Part shown: one piece after another, positions 26,245-34,506 of the stretch
Numbering within the stretch: the first letter of the stretch is position 1
How the letters are laid out: the number at the start of each line of letters is the position of its first letter
NCBI GenBank assembly: GCA_958295915.1
Contig: OY282381.1
Location: 4,701,001 to 4,765,000 of the forward strand
Length of the DNA: 64,000 nucleotides
Reading direction: 5' to 3'
Source of the DNA: an uncultured Caldilineaceae bacterium
Lineage (GTDB): Bacteria; Chloroflexota; Anaerolineae; Caldilineales; Caldilineaceae
Translations under genes and position numbers: made by a program
The notes under the pieces: generated by a model
Database searches by the model: none
What the model saw: only the letters and a program-made list of their open reading frames with translations
What the model was told of the DNA's origin: nothing

Positions 26245-27138
26245 TCATGCCTCACTGTCCGCCGCGACAGAATTGCGTAAGATCCCAATCTCCGCAATCT
26301 CCAGTTCAACCGTGTCGCCAGGTGTAAGCCCCCCTGGGTGAACCGGTGTCCCCGTGGCGATGATATCGCCCGCTTCCAGCGACATGTATTGGCTGATGTA
26401 CTCGATCAGGAAGGGGATCTGAAATAACATGGTGTTGGTATTGGCTTCTGCGACCACCTCGCCGTTGACGCGCATCGTCATCGCCAGATTGTGCGGATCG
26501 CCGACTGCATCCGGCAATACCACGTAGGGGCCAATGGGGGTGAAGGTATCGATGCCCTTGGTGTATGACCACGGACGTTGCGCCTCCCAAGCGACGTTCT
26601 GGAGATCGCGGGCCGTCACGTCGTTGAGCGCAGTGTAGCCAGCCACGTAGTCCATCGCATCCGCCCGCGCTATATGGCTGCCACGCCGGCCAATGATGAC
26701 AGTCAGCTCGATCTCAGGCTCCACGACGTTCAGGTTTTTCCTGTAGATGATAGGCTCCTCCGGGCCGATGATAGAGGAGGCCGGCTTGAAGAAGAGCGGC
26801 GGCTCATCAGGATCATCTTCACCCGGATGGGAATAGTTGCCGCCCAGCGCGATGAGCTTGCCCGGCTGCGGGATGGGCGCGCGCAATTTGGGCGCGGCAA
26901 CGACAAAAGCATCCTGCAGGTTGTGTTGGGCCACAAACGTCAGGACTGCCGCGAATGTCTGACGCTGGAACAGGCCGGCGCGCATCAAGGTAACCATATC
27001 TGTTACCAACTGCGGACACTCTTTCCCGCTCTGAATAAGCTGTTGGGCCTGATACGCGCGGGAGAAGTCCAATACCCCCGCATCGGTCACAATACCGATG
27101 TGATTATGACCGCCATGATCGAACAAGGCGATTTTCAT
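26245..27138 (-). CDS. Fumarylacetoacetate hydrolase (FAH) family protein
   Basis: The protein is 297 residues from the ATG at 27136-27138, which has AGGAGG just upstream. It contains the FAH fold marks: EPEIELTVIIGRRGSHI with metal-binding acids, ALNDVTARDLQ and the C-terminal GDIIATGTPVHPGGLTPGD. The family hydrolyses or decarboxylates 1,3-dioxo and 2-oxo acids, including oxaloacetate decarboxylases and 2,4-diketo-3-deoxy sugar-acid hydrolases. In this setting it probably finishes breakdown of an oxidised sugar or aromatic acid. The substrate is not determined. Confidence 0.9.
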   Translation of the reverse strand: MKIALFDHGGHNHIGIVTDAGVLDFSRAYQAQQLIQSGKECPQLVTDMVTLMRAGLFQRQTFAAVLTFVAQHNLQDAFVVAAPKLRAPIPQPGKLIALGGNYSHPGEDDPDEPPLFFKPASSIIGPEEPIIYRKNLNVVEPEIELTVIIGRRGSHIARADAMDYVAGYTALNDVTARDLQNVAWEAQRPWSYTKGIDTFTPIGPYVVLPDAVGDPHNLAMTMRVNGEVVAEANTNTMLFQIPFLIEYISQYMSLEAGDIIATGTPVHPGGLTPGDTVELEIAEIGILRNSVAADSEA

Positions 27139-27161
27139 AGATTCCTGCCTCCTGTTTGGAA

Positions 27162-27605
27162 TTACGAATCGATCAACTCCTGATCGTCCAGACGAACGCC
27201 ATCCCACTCATCCTTGCGTTCCGTGATGTCGAGGATGTTCCCGTCCGGATCGGTCGTTTTGAACGACCCCACCGGAACGCGGGAGTAATCGAATGCCTTT
27301 TCCACCTTGACATCCTCGACCAGAATCTCCATGCCCTCCTCGCGCACAAGGTGATAGACGTCCTCCAGATTCTCCACAATCAACCCAAGGTGGATGTACT
27401 CGCCTTCATGGCTGAAGGTCGGCCGTTCTTCCCCCTCGTACTGAATGAGGGTCAGGTTCACAGTGCCATCCGTGAGATAGCAACCCGGAGGAAAGCCTTC
27501 GTCGTACACATAGCGCAGAAACTGCAATCCCAGTATCCGTTCGTAAAAAGCGCGTGACCGCTCCAGATCTTTTGTTCGCAATGCCACATGGCGCAAAAGG
27601 CTCAT
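27162..27605 (-). CDS. VOC family (glyoxalase-like) protein
   Basis: A 147-residue protein with the vicinal oxygen chelate fold. It begins LLRHVALRTKDLERSRAFYE, giving the first metal His, and ends with TDPDGNILDITER, which supplies a later Glu/Asp ligand. The family includes glyoxalase I, dioxygenases and epimerases. It lies upstream of the FAH gene on the same strand with a 23-nt gap, so it may act on the same substrate. The specific reaction is unknown. Confidence 0.85.
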   Translation of the reverse strand: MSLLRHVALRTKDLERSRAFYERILGLQFLRYVYDEGFPPGCYLTDGTVNLTLIQYEGEERPTFSHEGEYIHLGLIVENLEDVYHLVREEGMEILVEDVKVEKAFDYSRVPVGSFKTTDPDGNILDITERKDEWDGVRLDDQELIDS

Positions 27606-27620
27606 AGGTTCGCTCCTTTC

Positions 27621-28676
27621 CTAAGTCCATTCCTGTATGCCGCGTCCCCAGATAGTGGGCAGCTCGCCGCTTTCCAGCATCAGATCCAACGGCGACGTCC
27701 GCGCATCGTAGGGGAACCTGATGCGCACGCCACCCTGTCGGCGCGATTCATAGGCCGCCATCGTCAGGGCTAAGGCCAGCCGACCAGAGTGTCCATCCGA
27801 AATCGATCGACGATCTTCGTCCAGGCAGGCCACAACTTCAGTTATAGCGCCCACCCAGGGATCATTGTCCTGTGTCGGAATCGGCATCCCATCGCGGAAG
27901 ACCGTCGAGCCAGACTGTTCCTGAGTCCACAGCCGCATCTGCGGTTGCCAGCCGCCATGGGCCTTGGCTTCGATGCGCCCCTGCGCGCCTTCCCAGATGA
28001 ATCCTTCGTAGCGGTATTTCGTGTAGCCACCATAAACCAATTTCCCCCGCACACCGCCAGCGAATCCCACCACAGCAAACAGATCCTCCCGCTCCCCGTG
28101 CCGTTCCACATCCCGCTCCAGGTGAGCGAAGATCCACTCCGGCTCCCCACCAAACATGCATAATGTGTCAAAACTGTGTGTGGCGTTGTTTGTAAGCTCA
28201 CCCATATCGCCGATGGCCTGCGCCTCAACGCTGAGCAACTCGCCAATCGCGCCCTGGTCGATCAGGTCTTTGATCTGCCGATAGTTCGCTTCAAAGCGCA
28301 TGGTGTGGTCGACGATAAGTTTGACGCCAGCCCGCTCACAGGCTTCAATCATGCGGTCGGCCTCGCCGAGATTCAGAGCCATGGGCTTTTCGCAAAAGAT
28401 GGCCTTGACACCGGCTCTGGCGCCGGCCAACGTCGGCTCGACGTGCTGATGGTTGCGTGTGCATATGCTCAGAATGTCCAGATCTTCCCGGGCAAGCATC
28501 TCTGTGTAGTCGGTATAGCGCCGACCCACATCCCACTTTTCACCAAACGTATGCACGGCCGCGGACACAATGTCCGCCGCCGCCGCCAATGTTACCCCAG
28601 GAGTGGCCCGATAGCCGCCAGCGTGAACCTGCGCGATATGGCCGCAGCCGATAATCCCTGCTCTGTACTCAGCCAT
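27621..28676 (-). CDS. Gfo/Idh/MocA family oxidoreductase
   Basis: This 351-residue enzyme starts with the Rossmann motif AGIIGCGHIAQVHAGG and has the catalytic FCEKPMALN segment. The later ATHSFDTLCMFGG carries the second catalytic pair. It is the fourth such enzyme in the window and the only one on the - strand. It probably oxidises a sugar or cyclitol with NAD(P). The start codon directly abuts the stop of the GNAT gene at 28677, suggesting an operon with acetyltransferase, VOC and FAH genes. Confidence 0.9.
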   Translation of the reverse strand: MAEYRAGIIGCGHIAQVHAGGYRATPGVTLAAAADIVSAAVHTFGEKWDVGRRYTDYTEMLAREDLDILSICTRNHQHVEPTLAGARAGVKAIFCEKPMALNLGEADRMIEACERAGVKLIVDHTMRFEANYRQIKDLIDQGAIGELLSVEAQAIGDMGELTNNATHSFDTLCMFGGEPEWIFAHLERDVERHGEREDLFAVVGFAGGVRGKLVYGGYTKYRYEGFIWEGAQGRIEAKAHGGWQPQMRLWTQEQSGSTVFRDGMPIPTQDNDPWVGAITEVVACLDEDRRSISDGHSGRLALALTMAAYESRRQGGVRIRFPYDARTSPLDLMLESGELPTIWGRGIQEWT

Positions 28677-29777
28677 TCATGCCCCCCGCCCTCGATATAT
28701 CGTGATCGCCGCTTGCTGCTGGAAGCCCAACTGCCGGTAGAGACGCAATGCCCCCGAATTCAGGCTATCCATGTCCAGCTCGACCCGCGTGAACCCGTCT
28801 TGCCGCAGACGGCGCAAGGCTTCCCGCATCAGGCAATAACCCAAACCCCGGCGTCGGAAATTCGGATGAACCCCCAGGATATGGAGATGAGCCAACCCTT
28901 GTTCACCAGCTTTCAAGCTGGGGGTACAATGGCAGATGCCGACAATCGCGCCTCTTGCCTCCATCACCAGGCTGAGCGTATTGCGAAAACGGGGAGAGGC
29001 CACATGACGCCCCCAGCTCTCCTCCGTATATGAAATGTCGCCCCAGTGCTCGGCAAAGGCCAAATTGACAGCCTGCGCCCAGGCCGGCGCGTCCCCAGCG
29101 CGGTACGACCGCAGTAAAATCCCCTCCAACCCGCCGGAACTCGACTCTTCAGCTATACTCGTCTCCATCAGATTGCAGGCCAGGATTGCGAAAGTGCGGA
29201 CCGCTGTCAGGCCGGCGATGCCCAAGGCGACCCGGGTGTCTGTGTCTTCGTCCAGCCCACGAGCCTCCACAGTACAAGTAGCGGCTCCGCCGCTTCCCTG
29301 CGTTGCCTCTGCCGCCAGCAGGCGGATGCGGCCGAGCCCCGCGCTGAGCAAATCAGCCACGGGAATGACCGTGCGCTGATCCGGATCCACCACCCAGTCG
29401 AGCATCCATAGCGCATCAGAGCCCGACCGGACGGGGTAGACCGCTATACAGGCGTCAAGAGAAGAATCGGATGCAGCCAGCAGAATATGACCTGAGATCC
29501 GCTCCAGGCAGCTGCCAAGTCGGCCACGCGCCTCGGCGCCGGTCAGGCCACGTTCCAGACCCAAAGGGTAGCGCGGCGCCAACGCGAAGAGTGGCAGGTC
29601 GTCCGCGGCGACGGCCAAGAGGGGCCGATCCACGCCATCGGCCCGATCCGCTCTGTCCACTAGACGCCCCAGACCCGGCCGATCGCCGCTCTGGTAATCA
29701 CGCAGTTTGATTGCCCAGCGGTTTTTAGACTGTGATTCTTCTGATCTATAGGATGAGCAGGATACAGTCATGGTCAA
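28677..29777 (-). CDS. GNAT acetyltransferase, probably tandem domain
   Basis: A 366-residue protein whose C-terminal half is a clear GNAT domain: the acetyl-CoA-binding segment is HILGVHPNFRRRGLGYCLM and the end reads NSGALRLYRQLGFQQ. The N-terminal half looks like a second, degenerate GNAT domain, as in MshD-type mycothiol synthases. It would transfer an acetyl or similar group to an amine; the acceptor is unknown. The start is uncertain, since the first 20 residues are not typical and later starts exist. It abuts the Gfo/Idh gene. Confidence 0.78.
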   Translation of the reverse strand: MTMTVSCSSYRSEESQSKNRWAIKLRDYQSGDRPGLGRLVDRADRADGVDRPLLAVAADDLPLFALAPRYPLGLERGLTGAEARGRLGSCLERISGHILLAASDSSLDACIAVYPVRSGSDALWMLDWVVDPDQRTVIPVADLLSAGLGRIRLLAAEATQGSGGAATCTVEARGLDEDTDTRVALGIAGLTAVRTFAILACNLMETSIAEESSSGGLEGILLRSYRAGDAPAWAQAVNLAFAEHWGDISYTEESWGRHVASPRFRNTLSLVMEARGAIVGICHCTPSLKAGEQGLAHLHILGVHPNFRRRGLGYCLMREALRRLRQDGFTRVELDMDSLNSGALRLYRQLGFQQQAAITIYRGRGA

Positions 29778-29785
29778 TCCTGGAT

Positions 29786-30562
29786 TTAGGTCGCAGCCAG
29801 CAGCTTCCCAAATCCGCGCTGCGATTCATGCGATGTATTCTGCGGCCGCAACTGCCCCGCCAGTCGCAGCGCTTCCCACATGGTAACTTGATTTGCTGTC
29901 AGCACAGGTTTGCCCACCGCAGCTTCCAGATCAGGCAGAAACGCTGTCGTGTGCAAAGCCGTATCCGGAACGAGAATCCCCTCTGCCTCAGGGTGGTCGT
30001 TGGCCTGGACAAAGGCCAGTGCCTCCCCTCGATCGACTTCACCTACCTCAACAGCCGTCCAGATATCCAAGCTCTGTAGATGCGCGACCTCGATCTCCCC
30101 TTCTCCAAGAAAGCGGCGAAATTCAGCGGCCAGATCCTGAGGATAGGTTGCGGCAATCGCCACCCGTTGGATTTGCAGTGCGCGCAGAGCGTTCACAAAG
30201 GCGAGGGACGTGCTGGAGGCGGGAACGCCAAGCCGATCGGCAATGTTTTGGGCCTGCTCCCGAGCCCCAGCCAATCCGTAGACGAAGCTCCCACTCGTGC
30301 AGGCCCACATGCAGACAGCGACGTTGTGTTCCCGTAGCTCTTCGACGCCCGGCAATAGATGTTCCCAATCGCCCGTGCGCCGACACTCCTCGACCGTATG
30401 CAGATCGGTCGCATCGGTGTGCGCGATGAAGACATCCACAGCCGGCTCCAACCTGGCAGCCATGTAGGGATAATCGTCCTCAGCCGAGTGCAAAGGATAG
30501 AGAATGCCAATGCGGAGAGCCGGGATCGCGGGCATCTCGCCCGCATCGAGAGCTGGATTCAT
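29786..30562 (-). CDS. Asp/Glu racemase superfamily, second Cys replaced
   Basis: The protein is 258 residues from the ATG at 30560-30562. It aligns end to end with the racemase-type protein at 24126. The first catalytic Cys is kept (Cys88 in MWACTSGSF), but the place of the second Cys reads GILVPDTALHTT, with Asp200 instead. This breaks the two-cysteine racemase or maleate isomerase mechanism. Cys-Asp arrangements could suit a decarboxylase, a hydrolase or a one-base isomerase. It lies between the GNAT gene and the class III aminotransferase gene. Confidence 0.78.
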   Translation of the reverse strand: MNPALDAGEMPAIPALRIGILYPLHSAEDDYPYMAARLEPAVDVFIAHTDATDLHTVEECRRTGDWEHLLPGVEELREHNVAVCMWACTSGSFVYGLAGAREQAQNIADRLGVPASSTSLAFVNALRALQIQRVAIAATYPQDLAAEFRRFLGEGEIEVAHLQSLDIWTAVEVGEVDRGEALAFVQANDHPEAEGILVPDTALHTTAFLPDLEAAVGKPVLTANQVTMWEALRLAGQLRPQNTSHESQRGFGKLLAAT

Positions 30563-30625
30563 GCAAAACCAACTATGATTTCTGTGATCGACCGTGATCT
30601 GTTCCGCGCTGCAACTGTCCGCGCC

Positions 30626-30656
30626 CCTAACCACTAACCACTGGCCACTGCAGTCC
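30626..30656. repeat. ACTGGCCACTAG-type dispersed repeat, copy 3
   Basis: CTAACCACTAACCACTGGCC and the following ACTGCAGT fill the gap before the aminotransferase stop codon. The units match copies 1, 2, 5 and 6 on the opposite strand. Confidence 0.55.
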
Positions 30657-30658
30657 CT

Positions 30659-32092
30659 CTACAGTGTCGCTTCCACCGCGTAGAGGCTCTCGTTCAGCAC
30701 TTCGATCACCCGGTCCAACTGTTCCTGGCTGATAACCAAAGGCGGCGACATTTTGAGCACATTGTGGTAGGATCCGCCGTAGTTGGTTGCGATCACGCCC
30801 CGCTGGAGAGCGGCATCGACCACGCGTGCCCCCTCCTCTGTGGCCGGCTCCCGGGTCGTCCGGTCTTTGACAAACTCCAGCCCAACCATCATGCCCACGC
30901 CCCGCACCTCGCCAATCAGATGATGCTCCTGCTGTAGCTCCTCCAGCCGAGACTTAAAGTATGCCCCCAGTTCCGCCCCGCGCCGCACCAGACCCTTTTC
31001 CTCGATCTCCGCCAAAGATGCCAGGGCCGCCGCGCACCCTACCGGATTGCCTAAAAAGGTGCTGGTGTGCATCATCGGCTCCCAGGCGTTGGCGATCTCC
31101 TCGCTAGTGATGGTGGCAGAGATAGGAAAGCCGCTGGCCAGCCCCTTGCCCACCACCATAATGTCCGGCGCCACGTCATAGTAATCCATGCCAAACCAAT
31201 GGCCGGTGCGCCCGAAACCGGTGATGATCTCATCGGCGATCAGCAGTATGCCGTGCTCATCGCAGAGGCGGCGCACCGTCTGCACAAATCTCTTGGGCGG
31301 CACAATCCAGCCCCCATGTCCCTGAATAGGCTCCAGAATCACAGCGGCCACATCAGCCACGCCGGAATCCGGCATGGTCAGTATATGCTCCAGATACCCG
31401 CCGTCGCAGAAGAAACAACCATCATCGGAGTGGGTCGGACAGCGATACGGATAGGCGTAAGGCACATGAACCGTGTCGGGAAGCATATTCAGGAACGGGC
31501 GACGGTAGTAGTTCTGCGAAGAAACCGACAGCGCCCCGGTCGTCTTGCCGTGAAATCCGCCCTGAAAGGCAATGACAGTGTGACGTCCTGTGTAGATGCG
31601 CGCAGTCTTCAGCGCAGTCTCCACCGCTTCAGATCCAGTATTGGCGATGTGAGAGACCGATAGCTGGCCCGGCGCGCGCTCGGACAATTTCTCCGCCAGC
31701 TCTACTCGCTGCCGGTTGGGGTTGATCCCGCCCTGGCTGTGCATCAGTGTCTCCGCCTGTTGGGCGATAGCCTGAACGATGCGCGGGTTGCTATGGCCAG
31801 CGGTCGCTACGCAAAAGCCGGCCGTGAGGTCAATATAGACGTTGCCATCGGCGTCAACGATATTCGCGCCCCGGCTGCGTTCCCAGAAGACAGGCGTCTG
31901 GCCCCGGGGAATGATCGAGCTGGTCGGAGGTTCGACCCTGCTCAGACGCTCTGTCAGCTGCCGGGACTGCGGCCCGGGCGGCGGAACGACAATGGAGGGC
32001 AGCGCGCTGCCATCCCCCAGTGCCTGCAGATCTTTTTCGGGCTCCGTCCGGGCGTCTTTGCGTTTTTGTCTCTTTGCGTCAGCGGTTTGCAT
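30659..32092 (-). CDS. Class III aminotransferase, repeat-derived N-terminus
   Basis: A 477-residue PLP enzyme of the class III (omega-amino acid, GABA or beta-alanine) group. PLP Asp is in LLIADEIITGFGRTG and the Schiff-base Lys in VVGKGLASGFPIS near residue 315. The start at 32092 has AGGAG 7 nt upstream. The first about 20 residues (ADAKRQKRKDART) are encoded by the TTTGCGCC-type intergenic repeat in antisense, so the enzyme carries a repeat-encoded basic extension. It would move amino groups between an omega-amino acid and a keto acid. Its place beside racemase and DUF3830 genes suggests an amine/amide breakdown route. Confidence 0.88.
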   Translation of the reverse strand: MQTADAKRQKRKDARTEPEKDLQALGDGSALPSIVVPPPGPQSRQLTERLSRVEPPTSSIIPRGQTPVFWERSRGANIVDADGNVYIDLTAGFCVATAGHSNPRIVQAIAQQAETLMHSQGGINPNRQRVELAEKLSERAPGQLSVSHIANTGSEAVETALKTARIYTGRHTVIAFQGGFHGKTTGALSVSSQNYYRRPFLNMLPDTVHVPYAYPYRCPTHSDDGCFFCDGGYLEHILTMPDSGVADVAAVILEPIQGHGGWIVPPKRFVQTVRRLCDEHGILLIADEIITGFGRTGHWFGMDYYDVAPDIMVVGKGLASGFPISATITSEEIANAWEPMMHTSTFLGNPVGCAAALASLAEIEEKGLVRRGAELGAYFKSRLEELQQEHHLIGEVRGVGMMVGLEFVKDRTTREPATEEGARVVDAALQRGVIATNYGGSYHNVLKMSPPLVISQEQLDRVIEVLNESLYAVEATL

Positions 32093-32112
32093 TCTAATCT
32101 CCTAACCTCGAC

Positions 32113-32589
32113 TCACGATTCGATACGACGGATTACCATGCGCTCGCCCACAAAGCCCTCGCGCCAGATGCTTTCGCAGGCTGCAGCCAGACCGTCCAGA
32201 TTTTCGCTGACAGTGGCGAAAACATTGCCCGGAGCATACCCTTCGGGGCCGAGAAGAAAGTTGTTGCGGCCATAGAACAGGGCGATATCGATGAACGGCT
32301 GCCCGCTACGCCTCTCCGGAGGTATGTCGATGGAGGCAGCCGGAATCTCAAAATACAGAATATCCCCAGCAATCGGCATGATGGTCGCGTTTTCCTTGCC
32401 GGGATCTGTGCCAAAGGGCGGAACCAGCGTATAGACCTCGCGACCGGCCCAACGGGCATGATAGGCGTCCCCTTCAAGAGGAAGGGCGTTCCAGACCACT
32501 TCACAGGTGCGGGGCGCCTCCTCCTCCAAGAGCGTGGCAACCCCTCTTACATTGCGCTTAGTCAGGACAATCTCGATCTGTCGTGCCAT
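32113..32589 (-). CDS. DUF3830 family protein (cyclophilin-like)
   Basis: The protein is 158 residues from the ATG at 32587-32589. It begins MARQIEIVLTKRN and shares PIAGDILYFEIP and DIALFYGRNNFLL with the DUF3830 protein at 23555, clearly a paralogue. Its role is unknown. The ribosome-binding region is remarkable: three tandem copies of an AGGAGC-containing repeat lie upstream. It is 21 bp upstream of the aminotransferase gene, so the two are co-transcribed. Confidence 0.8.
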   Translation of the reverse strand: MARQIEIVLTKRNVRGVATLLEEEAPRTCEVVWNALPLEGDAYHARWAGREVYTLVPPFGTDPGKENATIMPIAGDILYFEIPAASIDIPPERRSGQPFIDIALFYGRNNFLLGPEGYAPGNVFATVSENLDGLAAACESIWREGFVGERMVIRRIES

Positions 32590-32591
32590 AC

Positions 32592-32638
32592 TGTGTTGCT
32601 CCTGATACTGTGTTGCTCCTGAACCGTGTTGCTCCTGA
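32592..32638 (-). repeat. Three tandem copies of a Shine-Dalgarno-containing unit
   Basis: GTGTTGCTCCTGA occurs three times at 16-17 bp spacing (32593, 32610, 32626). On the - strand each unit reads TCAGGAGCAACAC, that is, an AGGAG core; the copy next to the gene is 9 nt from the ATG of the DUF3830 gene. Confidence 0.85.
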
Positions 32639-32831
32639 GTGTGCGGAATCCCAGTGGCCAGTGCCATCTTTTTCGTTTCAGGTAACTTCAGTTCACTGAC
32701 AACTGACCGATAGATTTTTGTTGAACAAAGGTACACCTGCTCAACAACGCACGCTTGCAGCGTGGCATTTGTCTGTGACGATTTTCGATCCGTGAAATCT
32801 ATTTCGCATGTAGGCGACTGTAGACCATCTT

Positions 32832-33836
32832 CTATTTTTGTGAAAATGTATGACTCGCTGCAGTTAACCCTCTGCTGTCAACCGCAGGGTTGAGCAGGTT
32901 GTGGGGCAGATGGCCCCGCAGTACCCGAGCGACTTCCTGCACCGTCTTCATCCGTAGATCCTCAAAGGCCTGTTGGGAATACCAGGCCACATGCGCGGTC
33001 ACCAGGATACGCTCTGAACGATACAGGGGATGATCAGGTGGCGGTGGCTCTGCATCGACCACGTCCAGGGCGGCGCCAGCAATCTGTCCCTCCTCCACAG
33101 CCGTATACAGAGCCGTAGAGTCCACTATGCCGCCGCGAGCCGTATTCACCAGAAAGGCGCTGGATTTCATTTTCCCCAGCGCGGTTGCATCGATCAGACC
33201 GCGCGTCTCGTCTGTCAACGGCGTATGGAGGGTGATAAAATCAGACTGAGTCAGGATGGTATCGAGGTCAACCGCTTCGACGCCGTTCTCCTCAGGCTCT
33301 ATGTAGGGATCAAAGACCAACACGCGCCAGCCAAAGCCGCTGGCTTTGCGCGCCACCGAACGACCAATACGGCCGAAACCCACGATCCCCAAGGTGCGCC
33401 CCGCGCTGCGCTGGATCGGGTAGGGGGGCATCGGCCGCCAGACGCCACGCCGCACGTCGGCGGCGATGGCGTCAACGTAACGGATTGCGTTCAGAAGCAG
33501 AGCCATAGCGTGGGTGGCCACCTCATCGGCGCCGTAGTCGGGCACATTGGCAACACAGATACCCTGCTCTGTCGCCGCGGCAATGTCGATGTTGTCGACC
33601 CCCACCGCCGGTTTGACGATGACCAGACAGCGGGGCAAATGCGCCAGAACTCGGGCGCTGATCGGCTCATCGCCTACGACCAGCGCCGATGCCTCCTTGC
33701 CGACCGCAATGATCTCGTCCTCATGCCAGCATGGACGCTTGACCACCACAACATCCAGCGAGGCCAGAACCTCCCGCTCAACCTCTATGTCTGGAAACAC
33801 GTCGGAGGTGATGACAATCTGTCGGGGCTTGTTCAT
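32832..33836 (-). CDS. D-2-hydroxyacid dehydrogenase (CtBP/SerA-like)
   Basis: A 334-residue NAD-dependent dehydrogenase. The nucleotide motif is LGIVGFGRIGRSVARK, the catalytic Arg is in NTARGGIVDST, the Glu in DVVDAEPPPPDHPLY and the His in LVTAHVAWYS, so all three catalytic residues are present. It reduces a 2-keto acid or oxidises a D-2-hydroxy acid. It is the first gene of the - strand run that includes the DUF3830, aminotransferase and racemase genes, and may supply or remove their keto acid. A gap of about 240 bp separates it from DUF3830. Confidence 0.9.
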   Translation of the reverse strand: MNKPRQIVITSDVFPDIEVEREVLASLDVVVVKRPCWHEDEIIAVGKEASALVVGDEPISARVLAHLPRCLVIVKPAVGVDNIDIAAATEQGICVANVPDYGADEVATHAMALLLNAIRYVDAIAADVRRGVWRPMPPYPIQRSAGRTLGIVGFGRIGRSVARKASGFGWRVLVFDPYIEPEENGVEAVDLDTILTQSDFITLHTPLTDETRGLIDATALGKMKSSAFLVNTARGGIVDSTALYTAVEEGQIAGAALDVVDAEPPPPDHPLYRSERILVTAHVAWYSQQAFEDLRMKTVQEVARVLRGHLPHNLLNPAVDSRGLTAASHTFSQK

Positions 33837-33895
33837 CTGGATACCTCAATTATCGGTTAAGGGCTATCTTTGTATCCTATAATTTCTGACTTTAG

Positions 33896-34426
33896 CTAAA
33901 AGCCACAATAACTACAACTGCTCTTTACCAATGGCGCGCCACAATTTTTGCATGATCTGTTCTTCGCCTCCCGTATAGGTTGATAGTCCCGTAAGGCAGT
34001 TTCGTTCAGTTTACCTATCTCCATATCTGAAAGCATGTCTATTGACTGTGTCCGGTTTGAACTGACTAAACGGCATAATTTTTTGCATTCCTCTTGCCAG
34101 AGAACGCCAAAATGCTCCTCGCCCCATTCGACAAAAGGAGTCGCCTGCTTTACCCGACTTCGTTTGTCCCCATCTATCACTGCTTGCGCCCACTGGCTGC
34201 CCTGCATTCTTTCAAAGGTATGATACCCCTTCAAATCCCTAAGTATACCCATCGGGTCAGGACCATAACGTTCCTCCCCCCATTCCAAAAGAAGTTGATA
34301 TTGCTCGTTATAAATCTCTTCTTGTTTTCTTTTTTTATTCTCCAAGATGCGGCCAATAACAATACAACCAACACTAAGGACAGGAACAGAAAGGACAAAA
34401 ATACCAACCAGATTCCCTGCATCCAT
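33896..34426 (-). CDS. Hypothetical membrane protein with C-terminal zinc ribbon
   Basis: I do not recognise this 176-residue protein as a named family. It starts with a hydrophobic helix (IFVLSVPVLSVGCIVIG) followed by a basic ENKKRKQ stop-transfer segment, so the rest is cytoplasmic. The C-terminus CKNCGAPLVKSSCSYCGF holds two CxxC pairs, a zinc-ribbon ending often seen in small bacterial membrane proteins. The DNA is more AT-rich than its neighbours, suggesting recent arrival. Confidence 0.65.
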   Translation of the reverse strand: MDAGNLVGIFVLSVPVLSVGCIVIGRILENKKRKQEEIYNEQYQLLLEWGEERYGPDPMGILRDLKGYHTFERMQGSQWAQAVIDGDKRSRVKQATPFVEWGEEHFGVLWQEECKKLCRLVSSNRTQSIDMLSDMEIGKLNETALRDYQPIREAKNRSCKNCGAPLVKSSCSYCGF

Positions 34427-34472
34427 TGTCTTGCTTTCTCTTTTCTAAATTTCAAATGAGAGGCGCTAGCGC

Positions 34473-34506
34473 TTCTCAGTGGCTAGTGATATCAGTGGCC
34501 AGTACC
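34473..34506. repeat. ACTGGCCACTAG-type dispersed repeat, copy 4
   Basis: CAGTGGCTAGTGATATCAGTGGCCAGTA overlaps the stop codon of the peptidase gene. It contains the CAGTGGC(C/T)AGT unit twice. Confidence 0.5.
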
